Below are positions 1 through 9,207 of a stretch of 51,315 nt of DNA, in pieces. Where the stretch lies: assembly GCA_017642965.1 (NCBI GenBank), contig JAEPOJ010000028.1:1-51315 (forward strand), written 5' to 3'. The translations under genes and the position numbers were made by a program. The notes below the pieces were generated by a model. The model searched no databases. It was not told the DNA's origin and saw only the letters and a list, made by a program, of their open reading frames with translations. This DNA comes from Phycisphaerales bacterium (lineage in GTDB: Bacteria > Planctomycetota > Phycisphaerae > Phycisphaerales > UBA1924). The first letter of the stretch is position 1. Every line of letters begins with the position of its first letter.

Positions 1-69
1 AGCGGGGGGAGGGTTGGCGGCGTGGGGTGGGGAGAGTGGGTATGGTGGGGGTTCAACAAGGAGGTTGCT

Positions 70-909
70 ATGGATTCTTTTCTTTGGATGGCTGGTGGGT
101 CGTTGGTGGCGGTGTTGGGTGGGGCGTTGGTGTTGCACGTCGTGGCGCGGCTGGGGGCGCCGGGGCGGGCGGTGATGGGGTGGTTGTCGCGGGCGCCGGG
201 GCTGGATGTGCTGGTGACATGGTTCACGGTGTTGCCGTGGCTGGTGGGGGCGATTGTGTATGGGTGGGTCGGGCTGCTCGGGGGGATCGTTGGGCAGGTG
301 GTGGGGTTGGTGCTGTGGTGCTGGGGGCATGAGCTGGCGCACCGGGACGCGGTGAAGGGGCCGCGGATCGTGACGGTGCTGAACCGGTTGGTGGGGCGGC
401 CGCGGAATCACCTGGCGTTGTGGGTGACTTCGTTGGCGGTGCCGGTGTTCTGGGTGGTGCGGATTGGGGAGTGGGTGGTGTATCCGCCGCTGATCGTGCT
501 GGTGAAGTTCCCGCGGTATCCGATGGGGGAGTGGGTGAATGTGTCGCGGCACAAGTTCGATGGGCTGGTGGGGCACGACCTGATCTGGTGCCTGTACTGC
601 GACTGGATGACGGGGGTGTGGTCGCTGGGGTCGGAGATGCTGCGGAACGTGGAGTCGTTCTGGTGCCCGATTCGGTTCCTTGATGACAAGAAGTGTGCGA
701 ACTGCTCGGTGGATTTCCCGGATGTGATGAGCAAGTGGGTGGCGTCGGATGGGTCGATGGGGGATGTGGCGGCGTTGCTCGAGAAGGAGTATGCGGGGCG
801 CAGGCGGCATAGTTGGTTTGGTCATCCGGAGCGGGTGGAGTTGACGGTGGAGGGGGAGAGGAGATTGACCACAGAGCACACAGAGCACACAGAGGGGGAG
901 TCAGAGTAA
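70..909 (+). CDS. Membrane protein with cysteine-rich C-terminal domain, function unknown
   Basis: The product is 279 residues and I do not recognise its family. The first ~145 residues contain three hydrophobic stretches (about 4-28, 48-85 and 115-146), so the N-terminal half should sit in the membrane. A soluble part follows with cysteines at about 174, 177, 199, 209 and 212 (motifs CLYCDWMTG, FWCPIRF and CANCSVDF), which look like a metal-binding knuckle. The start at ATG 70 is chosen because AAGGAGG lies at 58-64 with 5-nt spacing; the in-frame ATG at 22 has no such site. The last ~12 residues (TTEHTEHTEG...) are encoded by a tandem DNA repeat, so the native C-terminus may have been extended by repeat insertion. 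Confidence 0.7.
   Translation: MDSFLWMAGGSLVAVLGGALVLHVVARLGAPGRAVMGWLSRAPGLDVLVTWFTVLPWLVGAIVYGWVGLLGGIVGQVVGLVLWCWGHELAHRDAVKGPRIVTVLNRLVGRPRNHLALWVTSLAVPVFWVVRIGEWVVYPPLIVLVKFPRYPMGEWVNVSRHKFDGLVGHDLIWCLYCDWMTGVWSLGSEMLRNVESFWCPIRFLDDKKCANCSVDFPDVMSKWVASDGSMGDVAALLEKEYAGRRRHSWFGHPERVELTVEGERRLTTEHTEHTEGESE
870..896 (+). repeat. Short tandem repeat, unit cacagagca
   Basis: Three 9-bp units (870-878, 879-887, 888-896; the last ends in ggg instead of gca) sit at the very end of the membrane-protein gene and encode its Thr-Glu-His-rich tail. From memory, similar cacagag strings are scattered in planctomycete genomes. Confidence 0.7.
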
Positions 910-964
910 GAAGGGGGAGAATGGGGGGTGGCGTGCTCGTAGCTCGTCCCACTAGAGGGGGTAG

Positions 965-1094
965 AAGAACATGCGGGAGACTTTGTTGCCTGTATGGGAC
1001 CTTGCAAATGATCTCGAAGGAGCCGGGGGCTCCATCGGGCCACCCGCCAGTCGAAGTGGAGGGCGCCCAATCCAAGAGGAGGGCGCCCGGCAGT
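965..1094. repeat. Dispersed intergenic repeat, copy 1 (hairpin plus GGAGGGC boxes)
   Basis: This stretch opens with an imperfect hairpin at 970-997 (catgcggg ... cctgtatg), then variable sequence, then agtcgaag and two ggagggcgccc-type boxes. The same order of modules recurs at 1743-1875. Both copies lie just downstream of a stop codon. No coding potential was recognised. Confidence 0.6.
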
Positions 1095-1123
1095 GAGGGG
1101 GGGTTGTGTGGTAGGGTGGTGGT

Positions 1124-1741
1124 ATGTGTTGGAGGATGATGATCGTTGGGTTGTGGGTGGTGCTCTTGGTGGTTCAGGGGTGTGGGCGGTCGTCTGCGGG
1201 GGCGAAGGCGCGGACGGCGGAGGTGTACTTTGAGCAATCGCTGGCACGGGCGGAGTTTGGGGACGTGGGGGCGATGCACGATGTCGGGGTGTTGTATGAG
1301 ATGGGGGAAGGGGTTGAGGCGGATGTTGAGCGGGCGATCGGGTGGTATGAGCGGGCGGCGGGGGAGGGGAACCCGGCTTCGGCGATCAACCTGGGGAATC
1401 TGTATCACTTTGGGGAACTTGTTGAGCGTGATGGGGCGGCCGCGGCTCGGTGGTATCGGCGGGCGGCGGAGCTGGGGAGTGCGCAGGGGATGCTGAACCT
1501 GGGCGTGGCGTACGCGGGCGGGGATGGTGTGGAGCAGGATGATGCGGAGGCGATGCGGTGGTATCGGCACGCCGCGGCGCTGGATGACATGTTCGCGATG
1601 CACAATATTGGTTGGATGTACGCGAATGGGGAGGGCGTGGAGGTTGATGAGGCGCAGGGGGCGGAGTGGATGCGTCGGTCGGCTCGGTGGGGGTATACGC
1701 CGGCGCAGGAGTGGTTGGTGGGGCGGGGGTTGGAGTGGTGA
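1124..1741 (+). CDS. Sel1-repeat lipoprotein
   Basis: The product is 205 residues. It has a short hydrophobic leader ending in a lipobox-like VVQGC, with Cys20 the likely lipidation site, so it should be exported and membrane anchored. The rest is about four Sel1-like repeats of ~36 residues, recognisable by A...LG..Y..G.GV..D...A..WY..AA. Sel1/TPR-like solenoids are protein-interaction scaffolds; no enzymatic role is visible. The start is uncertain: ATG 1124, 1136 and 1139 are all in frame, and GGAGG at 1131-1135 abuts the later ones. It stands alone, flanked on both sides by copies of the dispersed repeat. Confidence 0.8.
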   Translation: MCWRMMIVGLWVVLLVVQGCGRSSAGAKARTAEVYFEQSLARAEFGDVGAMHDVGVLYEMGEGVEADVERAIGWYERAAGEGNPASAINLGNLYHFGELVERDGAAAARWYRRAAELGSAQGMLNLGVAYAGGDGVEQDDAEAMRWYRHAAALDDMFAMHNIGWMYANGEGVEVDEAQGAEWMRRSARWGYTPAQEWLVGRGLEW

Positions 1742-1742
1742 G

Positions 1743-1875
1743 GGAAGGACATGCAGGAGACTTTGTCGCCTGCATGGCACCCTGAGTTGTGTTTTTGGGC
1801 GTGGTTGCACTTTGTCCTCCTTCGCTCTTCGAGTCGAAGGAGGGCACAGTTTTGGAGAAGGAGGGCACCCGGCGG
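1743..1875. repeat. Dispersed intergenic repeat, copy 2
   Basis: This is the second copy of the module at 965-1094. The hairpin at 1750-1777 is a perfect 8-bp inverted repeat here (catgcagg / cctgcatg, 11-nt spacer), followed by gtcgaaggagggcac and aaggagggcacccggc. It begins directly after the Sel1 gene stop. Confidence 0.6.
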
Positions 1876-1932
1876 TTGATCGGTGATGAAGACACGGGTT
1901 GCCGAAGACGGTCAACCCGTGGCACCCGGCGA

Positions 1933-2886
1933 TTAATAGTGGAAATAGTCTTCTTTCGGATTCAAGCTTGGCATTATTTCAAGCAGGTCTTCTGGTAAAT
2001 TAATTGAGTTAAATAGATCAACGTTTTCTATCTCGGCAGAACCAAGCGGAGACCAGTGGTTGTAAATTTGTGGAACCGCATACATTCCAGTCCATGGGAT
2101 GGATTCATGGACCTGCGCCTGAGTCCACTCCACAAGTCCTGGTACATTTAGAGTCCAAAAGCAAATCGGCCATGAGTGTATTTTCTTAGCAGAAGATGTC
2201 TTTACATTCGCCCAACAGCAGATGTATTCGATCTTGCCTCCCCAGCACACTAATCTGTGGGCCTTCTCCACTTTGTGCGCAAACAAGCACATCTTCGCAC
2301 ACATTGAACGCCGATCAATCTGTGTTTGTTCATGTTGCCGTAAAGCTTCACCTGAGGAATCGAGAAAAGTTCCTATTGGTGCGATAGAGGTGACGCGGTG
2401 GCTAGGCAGAAACTGTGAAAACAAAAGAGCGTGAAGCCCCCGGACCCAGGTCTCAACTGCAAGAGTAATTTTATCGAGCCCGTGGATTGTCCCGACAAAT
2501 CTTCCATTCCCGAGTAGTTTGAGTTCACCTAAATGCTTTGACACTTGGCGTACTTTGTCTGATGACCAATCTTGTGGAGGCGAGCCCATTGAGTGCTGAA
2601 ACGCCTCATAAAATTGGTCAGTATCACTTTTATATGATGCATCACAGGTCTTGTGTACTTCAAGCACTGGTCGCCAGCACTCAGATGAGTTGGATGGAAT
2701 ATCTCCGCAAACGGAGCGAGGAATGACATGCTCCTTCATAACGATCTTCTGGCGACCTTGAGTCCCAAGGGGCGGAAGCTGACTACCACAGAGGTAGCAG
2801 AATCCGTGCTTCCTGCCAACATCCGGGTTGCCAGTTTTTACCTTTGCTGCGGCTATTTGGCATTGCTTCGCTGTGAGGATTTCCAT
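1933..2886 (-). CDS. HNH-endonuclease-like protein
   Basis: The product is 317 residues. The N-terminal part carries a zinc-bound HNH-like arrangement: C30-x2-C33 (FCYLCG), E52-H53 in KEHVIPRS, and H78-x2-C81 (HKTCD). This matches the Cys-x2-Cys ... (E/D)H.(I/V)P ... H..C layout of HNH proteins. The remaining ~230 residues match no family I know. Base composition is clearly more AT-rich than the flanking genes, which suggests horizontal acquisition. It lies 20 nt downstream of the mutase gene on the same strand, but an operon is doubtful given the difference in composition. A nuclease function is inferred from the motif only. Confidence 0.6.
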   Translation of the reverse strand: MEILTAKQCQIAAAKVKTGNPDVGRKHGFCYLCGSQLPPLGTQGRQKIVMKEHVIPRSVCGDIPSNSSECWRPVLEVHKTCDASYKSDTDQFYEAFQHSMGSPPQDWSSDKVRQVSKHLGELKLLGNGRFVGTIHGLDKITLAVETWVRGLHALLFSQFLPSHRVTSIAPIGTFLDSSGEALRQHEQTQIDRRSMCAKMCLFAHKVEKAHRLVCWGGKIEYICCWANVKTSSAKKIHSWPICFWTLNVPGLVEWTQAQVHESIPWTGMYAVPQIYNHWSPLGSAEIENVDLFNSINLPEDLLEIMPSLNPKEDYFHY

Positions 2887-2906
2887 TCTCTAAGAATACC
2901 TGCACA

Positions 2907-4658
<1,752 letters not shown>

Positions 4659-4974
4659 TGTGGAGATCTCCGGGGTATGGCTCGTAGGTGCTGTATTGTA
4701 TGGCTGTTGTGGCGTGGTTCCAAACCGGTGGCGCGTTGTGTGCGGTGATGATTTTGGTGTGGAGTGGGGCGGTGCGGGTGCTGGGATGTGGGCGCGCGAA
4801 ACCCTGCATTGTGATGGAAGTTGGGATGCGATGCAACCCAAGTTAGTGTTCGCTCGGAAAAATATTTTTCTTGGAACTGCAACTTATGAGGTGCGGATAC
4901 TTCATTTGAATCATTGCAAGCGAATCCGCTTGCGTTCCGCGTTTCGCGGTTTTGTGAACGACACAGGGAGTGGC
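4659..4974. promoter_or_regulatory. Divergent intergenic region: control region of the five-paralogue array
   Basis: No gene is seen in these 316 nt between the divergent mutase and first array gene. It holds a perfect 14-bp AT palindrome (gaaaaatatttttc, 4857-4870), a perfect 7-bp hairpin (gcaagcg aatc cgcttgc, 4916-4933), and a small attenuator-like hairpin (ccgcg ttt cgcgg, then tttt, 4937-4953) about 20 nt before the first array start. Promoter positions could not be fixed. Confidence 0.4.
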
Positions 4975-6321
4975 ATGATGAAGATTTTGATGCAGGGAGT
5001 GGGGGCGTGCGCTCTCGTGATGGGGGCGGGTGGAGCGTCTGCGGCTGGCGATTCAGCGCCGGCGTTGGCGGAGGCGAGCCATGGGCGCGTTGTTGAGACG
5101 GCCCATATCTACTTCAATGCGACGACTGGTGAGCGCGTCGTGACGCTGCTTGGTGAGGGGCAGACTTCGCCTGCGGATACTGGGGCGAGTCTCGAGATCT
5201 GGTCGACGCTGGTCCAGAACCCGTGCGCGGCGCAGGGGTATACGACCGAGTTTTACTACGGCTTTGATAATCCGTCGGACGGGACGGCGCTTTCGACGGC
5301 GATCACGGTCATGGACTATGGCGATATTGCGCTTGATACGGTTGTGGACTGCATCCAGGTGAACTGGGTTGTGGCGCATCCGGACACGGATACGAACTCG
5401 GATGGCGCGGGCGATGGTGTTGAGGAGCTCGCGGGCGAGTGGACGATGTGGGAGCCGTCGAATGGTGGTCGTGCCGGTTGGTGCTCAAGGCTGCCGGTGA
5501 TCAGCTTCCTGTTTACGAATCTCCCGGGCAACACGCCTGACAATGCGTCGACGGGGGCGCTCTCGGGCTACACGATGGATGTTGATCTCGTCGGTGGGTT
5601 CACCGGGACTGATCTTTCGTTTGAGCTCGGTGATTCTGATGGTGATTGTCAGACGGCCGCGTTCTGCAATAACGATGTGGATACCGACTCTGACGGTATC
5701 GGTGATGGCGCGTCGGTTGCGAATGTGGATCGCGACTTTGATGGGCTTCTGGATTCGGATCTGGACGGCGATGGGCTGTTTGATTGGTCGTGGACGGTGC
5801 GGTTCCATCAGCCGGGTTCGGGGAACGACTTCGACAGCGACAGTGATACGGGCGTGCTACCCGGGCCTGATTCGGAGACGATCGGGATCAGCTTCGGGTT
5901 CCCTGAGGGCCAGGCGGTAGATAACAACGACGGCACGTGGACGTGGGAGATCGATACTTCGGTCGCGGCTGCTGGGACGGGTGAGGAGGACCGGTTTGTC
6001 ATCTGGAGCCCGCCGAGCTCGACTGGTTCGATCTCGCTGGTGGGCGGGTACTGGTTTGGCGGGTTTGCGTGCACGGGTGATCTGGTGTCAAACGGCGGCG
6101 CGGGTTACACGCCGCCGGCGATGTTCCAGTTTGCGCTGTACGGCCCGGCTTGCGGTTGTTTCTGCCCGGCTGACCTGAACGGTGACGGGGTGGCCAACTT
6201 CTTTGATGTGTCGTTGTTTATTCAGGATTACAACAATGGCGGCGACTACAACGGGGATGGGCTGACCAACTTCTTTGATGTGTCCGCGTATTTGATGGAC
6301 TACAACGCCGGGTGCCCGTAG
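4975..6321 (+). CDS. Secreted array protein 1 with C-terminal dockerin-like modules
   Basis: The product is 448 residues, first of five adjacent paralogues. A Sec signal peptide ends near GGASA. The family core begins with HIYFNATTGERVVTLLGEGQ and includes VVDCIQVNW, VEELAG.W, LSFELGDSDGDCQTAAFCN, a Ca-site-like DRDFDGLLDSDLDGDGLFDW, and GGYWFGGFACTG. The last ~50 residues are two NGDG..NFFDVS modules resembling the dockerin modules of Phycisphaerae, ending in GCP. A surface or cell-envelope location is likely; the biochemical role is unknown. The start is taken at the ATG pair 4975/4978, because only there does a signal peptide follow; an open frame extends upstream to 4531 but overlaps the promoter region. 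Confidence 0.8.
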   Translation: MMKILMQGVGACALVMGAGGASAAGDSAPALAEASHGRVVETAHIYFNATTGERVVTLLGEGQTSPADTGASLEIWSTLVQNPCAAQGYTTEFYYGFDNPSDGTALSTAITVMDYGDIALDTVVDCIQVNWVVAHPDTDTNSDGAGDGVEELAGEWTMWEPSNGGRAGWCSRLPVISFLFTNLPGNTPDNASTGALSGYTMDVDLVGGFTGTDLSFELGDSDGDCQTAAFCNNDVDTDSDGIGDGASVANVDRDFDGLLDSDLDGDGLFDWSWTVRFHQPGSGNDFDSDSDTGVLPGPDSETIGISFGFPEGQAVDNNDGTWTWEIDTSVAAAGTGEEDRFVIWSPPSSTGSISLVGGYWFGGFACTGDLVSNGGAGYTPPAMFQFALYGPACGCFCPADLNGDGVANFFDVSLFIQDYNNGGDYNGDGLTNFFDVSAYLMDYNAGCP

Positions 6322-6344
6322 GCGCGGCTTCTGATTGATACCCG

Positions 6345-6362
6345 CCGGGAGGGGTCGCCCGG
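6345..6362 (+). promoter_or_regulatory. Hairpin between array genes 1 and 2
   Basis: ccggg / cccgg with an 8-nt loop follows a TGATACCC string. The same string and a similar hairpin recur at 9152-9171 between array genes 3 and 4, so the spacer was duplicated with the genes. There is no T-run, so this is more likely an mRNA-processing or stability element than a terminator. Confidence 0.35.
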
Positions 6363-6402
6363 TTCAATGTCGGCCCGTGTATTTTGTGATAAGGAATGTG
6401 AA

Positions 6403-7722
6403 ATGAACAAGGACATGAAGAAATCGATGCTTTGCATGATGATCGCGGCCGGTACTGTTGCCGGCGCGGCGCACGCGAACAACCCGACCACCCTGGGCGT
6501 GACGAATGCTCATGTGGTCAAGGCGGGGCACATCTACTACAACGTCGCGTCCGGTGAGCGGATTGTGACGTTGCTGGGCGATGGCCAGACCGCTCCGGCG
6601 GATACCGGGAACAGTGTTCCGATCTGGGCGATTCAGGGCGGCAATCCCTGTGCGGCGCAGGGGTACACCACGGAGTACTTCTTCGGGGTTGACAATCCGG
6701 GCACCACCTCGCTGTCCACGAACATCACGCTGCTGGATTACGGTGATATCGCGGCCGATTCTGTGGTTGACTGTATCCAGATCAACTGGGTGGTCTCGCA
6801 CCCGGATGCGTGGGCCAACGGCACCGACTCGACGAGTGGTGTTGTAGGTGTTGAGGAGCTGGCGGGCCAGTGGATGGTCTGGGATGCGGACAACGGGCGT
6901 GAGCTGAACCAGTCCACACGCCTGCCGCTGGTTGATTTCCTGTTCTTCAACCTTCCGGGCAATACGCCTGATAATCAGGCGAATGGTGCGTTGACCGGCT
7001 GGACCGCGGATGTTGATCTGGTTGCCTTCGGGACCGCCACTGATCTGTCGTTCGAGATCGGTGATACCGACGGTGATTGCCAGACTGCGGCGTTCTGCAA
7101 TGAGCTTGTCGGCACGATGGATAACGATTTCGATGGTCTGCCGGATTCTGACCTCGATGGCGATGGTCTGTTCGATTGGTCCTGGACGGTTCGGTTCTAC
7201 CAGCCGGGCATGGGCAACGACTTCGACAGCGACTCGGATACGGGCGTTGCCCCGGGTTCGAGCTCGGACACGATCGGTATCAACTTTGGTGTGCCTGAGG
7301 GCATGGCGGTTGATAACGGCGATGGCACCTGGACGTGGGATATCGATGAGAACGCGAATCCTGCGGGCACCGGTGCCGAGGATCGTTTTGTGATCTACAA
7401 CCCGCCGAACTCGACGGGGGCGATTACCTACAACGGTGGGTACTGGTTTGGTGGCTTCGCGTGCACCGGCGGGCTGATCTCGACCGGTGGCACGGGCTAC
7501 ACGCCTCCGGCGATGTTCCAGTTCGTGCTGTACGGGCCGGGCAGCGGCGGCATCGAGTACTGTGATTACAACGGTGATGGTGTCGGGGACTTCTTCGATG
7601 TCTCGGCGTTCATCATGGACTTCAACGCGATGTCGCCGGATGCGGATGTGAACAACGATGGTGCGTGGGACTTCTTTGATGTCTCGCTGTTCATCCAGGC
7701 GTTCACTGCTGGCTGTCCGTGA
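6403..7722 (+). CDS. Secreted array protein 2 with C-terminal dockerin-like modules
   Basis: The product is 439 residues. The signal peptide ends in GAAHA before NNPTT. It keeps the complete family core (HIYYNVASGERIVTLLGDGQ, VVDCIQINW, GVVGVEELAGQW). It contains DADNGRE, LPLVDFLFFNLPGNTPDN and DSDLDGDGLFDWSWTVRF, then two modules, DYNGDGVGDFFDVSAF and DVNNDGAWDFFDVSLF, and ends TAGCP. It is very similar to array protein 3, suggesting a recent duplication. The start ATG 6403 has AAGGAATG at 6391-6398; an upstream in-frame ATG at 6367 would put 12 polar residues before the signal peptide. Confidence 0.8.
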   Translation: MNKDMKKSMLCMMIAAGTVAGAAHANNPTTLGVTNAHVVKAGHIYYNVASGERIVTLLGDGQTAPADTGNSVPIWAIQGGNPCAAQGYTTEYFFGVDNPGTTSLSTNITLLDYGDIAADSVVDCIQINWVVSHPDAWANGTDSTSGVVGVEELAGQWMVWDADNGRELNQSTRLPLVDFLFFNLPGNTPDNQANGALTGWTADVDLVAFGTATDLSFEIGDTDGDCQTAAFCNELVGTMDNDFDGLPDSDLDGDGLFDWSWTVRFYQPGMGNDFDSDSDTGVAPGSSSDTIGINFGVPEGMAVDNGDGTWTWDIDENANPAGTGAEDRFVIYNPPNSTGAITYNGGYWFGGFACTGGLISTGGTGYTPPAMFQFVLYGPGSGGIEYCDYNGDGVGDFFDVSAFIMDFNAMSPDADVNNDGAWDFFDVSLFIQAFTAGCP

Positions 7723-7753
7723 CCTGAGCGTTAGATGGCATTATTTTTACCTG

Positions 7754-7781
7754 GAGCGACCCGGCACAACTGCCGGGGCTC
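7754..7781 (+). promoter_or_regulatory. Hairpin between array genes 2 and 3
   Basis: GAGC plus CCCGGC pairs with GCCGGG plus GCTC around the loop acaact, with a 2-nt bulge on the left arm. It lies about 25 nt before the array gene 3 start and could mark an attenuation or processing point within a polycistronic message. Confidence 0.35.
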
Positions 7782-7806
7782 CGGCTTATTCCTGTGGAGC
7801 AGTACA

Positions 7807-9135
7807 ATGAAGCAGCAGTACTTAAGTATTCTGGTGTGTGCCGGGATGGCAAATGGGATGGCGCGGGCTCAGGATCCGGTGATGCTGGAACCGACGCGCG
7901 GGCAGGTGGTGCGGGCTGGGCACATCTACTACAACGTCGCGTCCGGTGAGCGGGTGGTGACGCTGCTGGGTGATGGTCAGACTTCTGGTGCTGACAGCGG
8001 CGCGAGTCTGCCGGTCTGGGCGGCGCAGAATCCGACCCCTTGCGCCTCTGAAGGGTACACCACCGAGCTCTTCTTTGCGGTGGACAATCCTGGGTCTACA
8101 ACCCTTGCTTCCAGAATCACGCTGCTGGATTATGGAGATATCCAGAGCGATACGGTTGTCGACTGTATCCAGATCAACTGGGTTGTTGCTCATGCTGATG
8201 CGTGGGCGAACGGGACTGATTCATCGAGTGGTGTTGTTGGTGTCGAGGAGTTGGCTGCGCAATGGATGGTCTGGGATGCGGACAACGGGCGCGAGGTGAA
8301 TCGTTCGACCCGTCTGCCGCTGATGGACTTCCTGTTCTTCAACCTGCCCGGGAACACGCCGGATAATCAGGGGGCGGGTGCGTTGACCGGGTGGACCGCG
8401 GATGTCGATCTGTTCGCGTTCGGTTCCGCCACCGATCTGTCGTTTGAGATTGGTGATACGGATGGCGACTGTCAGACGGCGGCGTTCTGCAACAGCGATG
8501 TTGACGGTGCTGGGACCCCGGTGGGGCTGGCGGACCGCGATTTTGATGGGCTGGCGGATTCTGACCTTGATGGCGATGGGTTGTTTGATTGGTCTTGGAC
8601 GGTTCGTTTTTATCAGCCGGCCATGGGGCACGACTTCGACAGTGATTCTGATTTTGGGGATGTGCCCGGGACGGCCTCGGACACGATCGGGATCGGCATC
8701 GGTGTGCCGGAGGGCGTTGCCGTGGAGAATGGCGATGGGACGTGGACATGGCAGATCGATGAGTTTGTTCCCGATGCTGGGACGGGTGAGGAGGATCGGT
8801 TCGCGATCTACAACCCGCCGAACTCGACGGGTGAGATCACGTACAACGGTGGGTACTGGTTCGGCGGCTTTGCGTGCACCGGCGGGCTGATTTCGACCGG
8901 TGGCACGGGGTACACGCCTGCGGCGATGTTTCAGATGTTGCTGTACAGTCCGGGGGTGATCGACTGTTGCCCGGCTGATTACAACTGCGACGGATCGCTC
9001 GATTTCTTTGATGTGTCGGCGTTCATCATGGACTTTAACGCGATGAACCCGGACGCGGATTTCAACCTGGATGGTGCGTGGGACTTCTTCGACGTTTCGT
9101 TGTTTATCCAGGATTTTACTGTTGGTTGCCCGTAG
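7807..9135 (+). CDS. Secreted array protein 3 with C-terminal dockerin-like modules
   Basis: The product is 442 residues. The signal peptide MKQQYLSILVCAGMANGMARA precedes QDPVM. Its core is closest to array protein 2: near-identical stretches include HIYYNVASGERVVTLLGDGQ, VVDCIQINWVV, SSGVVGVEELAAQW and STGEITYNGGYWFGGF. Its C-terminal pair of modules (DGSLDFFDVSAF, DGAWDFFDVSLF) ends TVGCP. The start ATG 7807 is preferred, with GGAG at 7796-7799; an upstream in-frame ATG at 7735 reads through the hairpin spacer. Confidence 0.8.
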   Translation: MKQQYLSILVCAGMANGMARAQDPVMLEPTRGQVVRAGHIYYNVASGERVVTLLGDGQTSGADSGASLPVWAAQNPTPCASEGYTTELFFAVDNPGSTTLASRITLLDYGDIQSDTVVDCIQINWVVAHADAWANGTDSSSGVVGVEELAAQWMVWDADNGREVNRSTRLPLMDFLFFNLPGNTPDNQGAGALTGWTADVDLFAFGSATDLSFEIGDTDGDCQTAAFCNSDVDGAGTPVGLADRDFDGLADSDLDGDGLFDWSWTVRFYQPAMGHDFDSDSDFGDVPGTASDTIGIGIGVPEGVAVENGDGTWTWQIDEFVPDAGTGEEDRFAIYNPPNSTGEITYNGGYWFGGFACTGGLISTGGTGYTPAAMFQMLLYSPGVIDCCPADYNCDGSLDFFDVSAFIMDFNAMNPDADFNLDGAWDFFDVSLFIQDFTVGCP

Positions 9136-9151
9136 CTGAGTTTGATACCCG

Positions 9152-9171
9152 AACGGGGTGAGTCGCCCGTT
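9152..9171 (+). promoter_or_regulatory. Hairpin between array genes 3 and 4
   Basis: aacggg / cccgtt with an 8-nt loop containing gagtcg, matching the hairpin at 6345-6362 in position and flanking sequence. Confidence 0.35.
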
Positions 9172-9207
9172 GATTCCGGCTCGTATTGTGATGAAAGGAC
9201 ATGAGAC

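Noticed and set aside
224..1915. A 563-codon open frame on the minus strand
   Set aside because: It is Pro/Arg/Thr-rich low-complexity sequence antisense to the membrane protein and Sel1 genes, as expected from GC-rich codon bias, and crosses two repeat copies.
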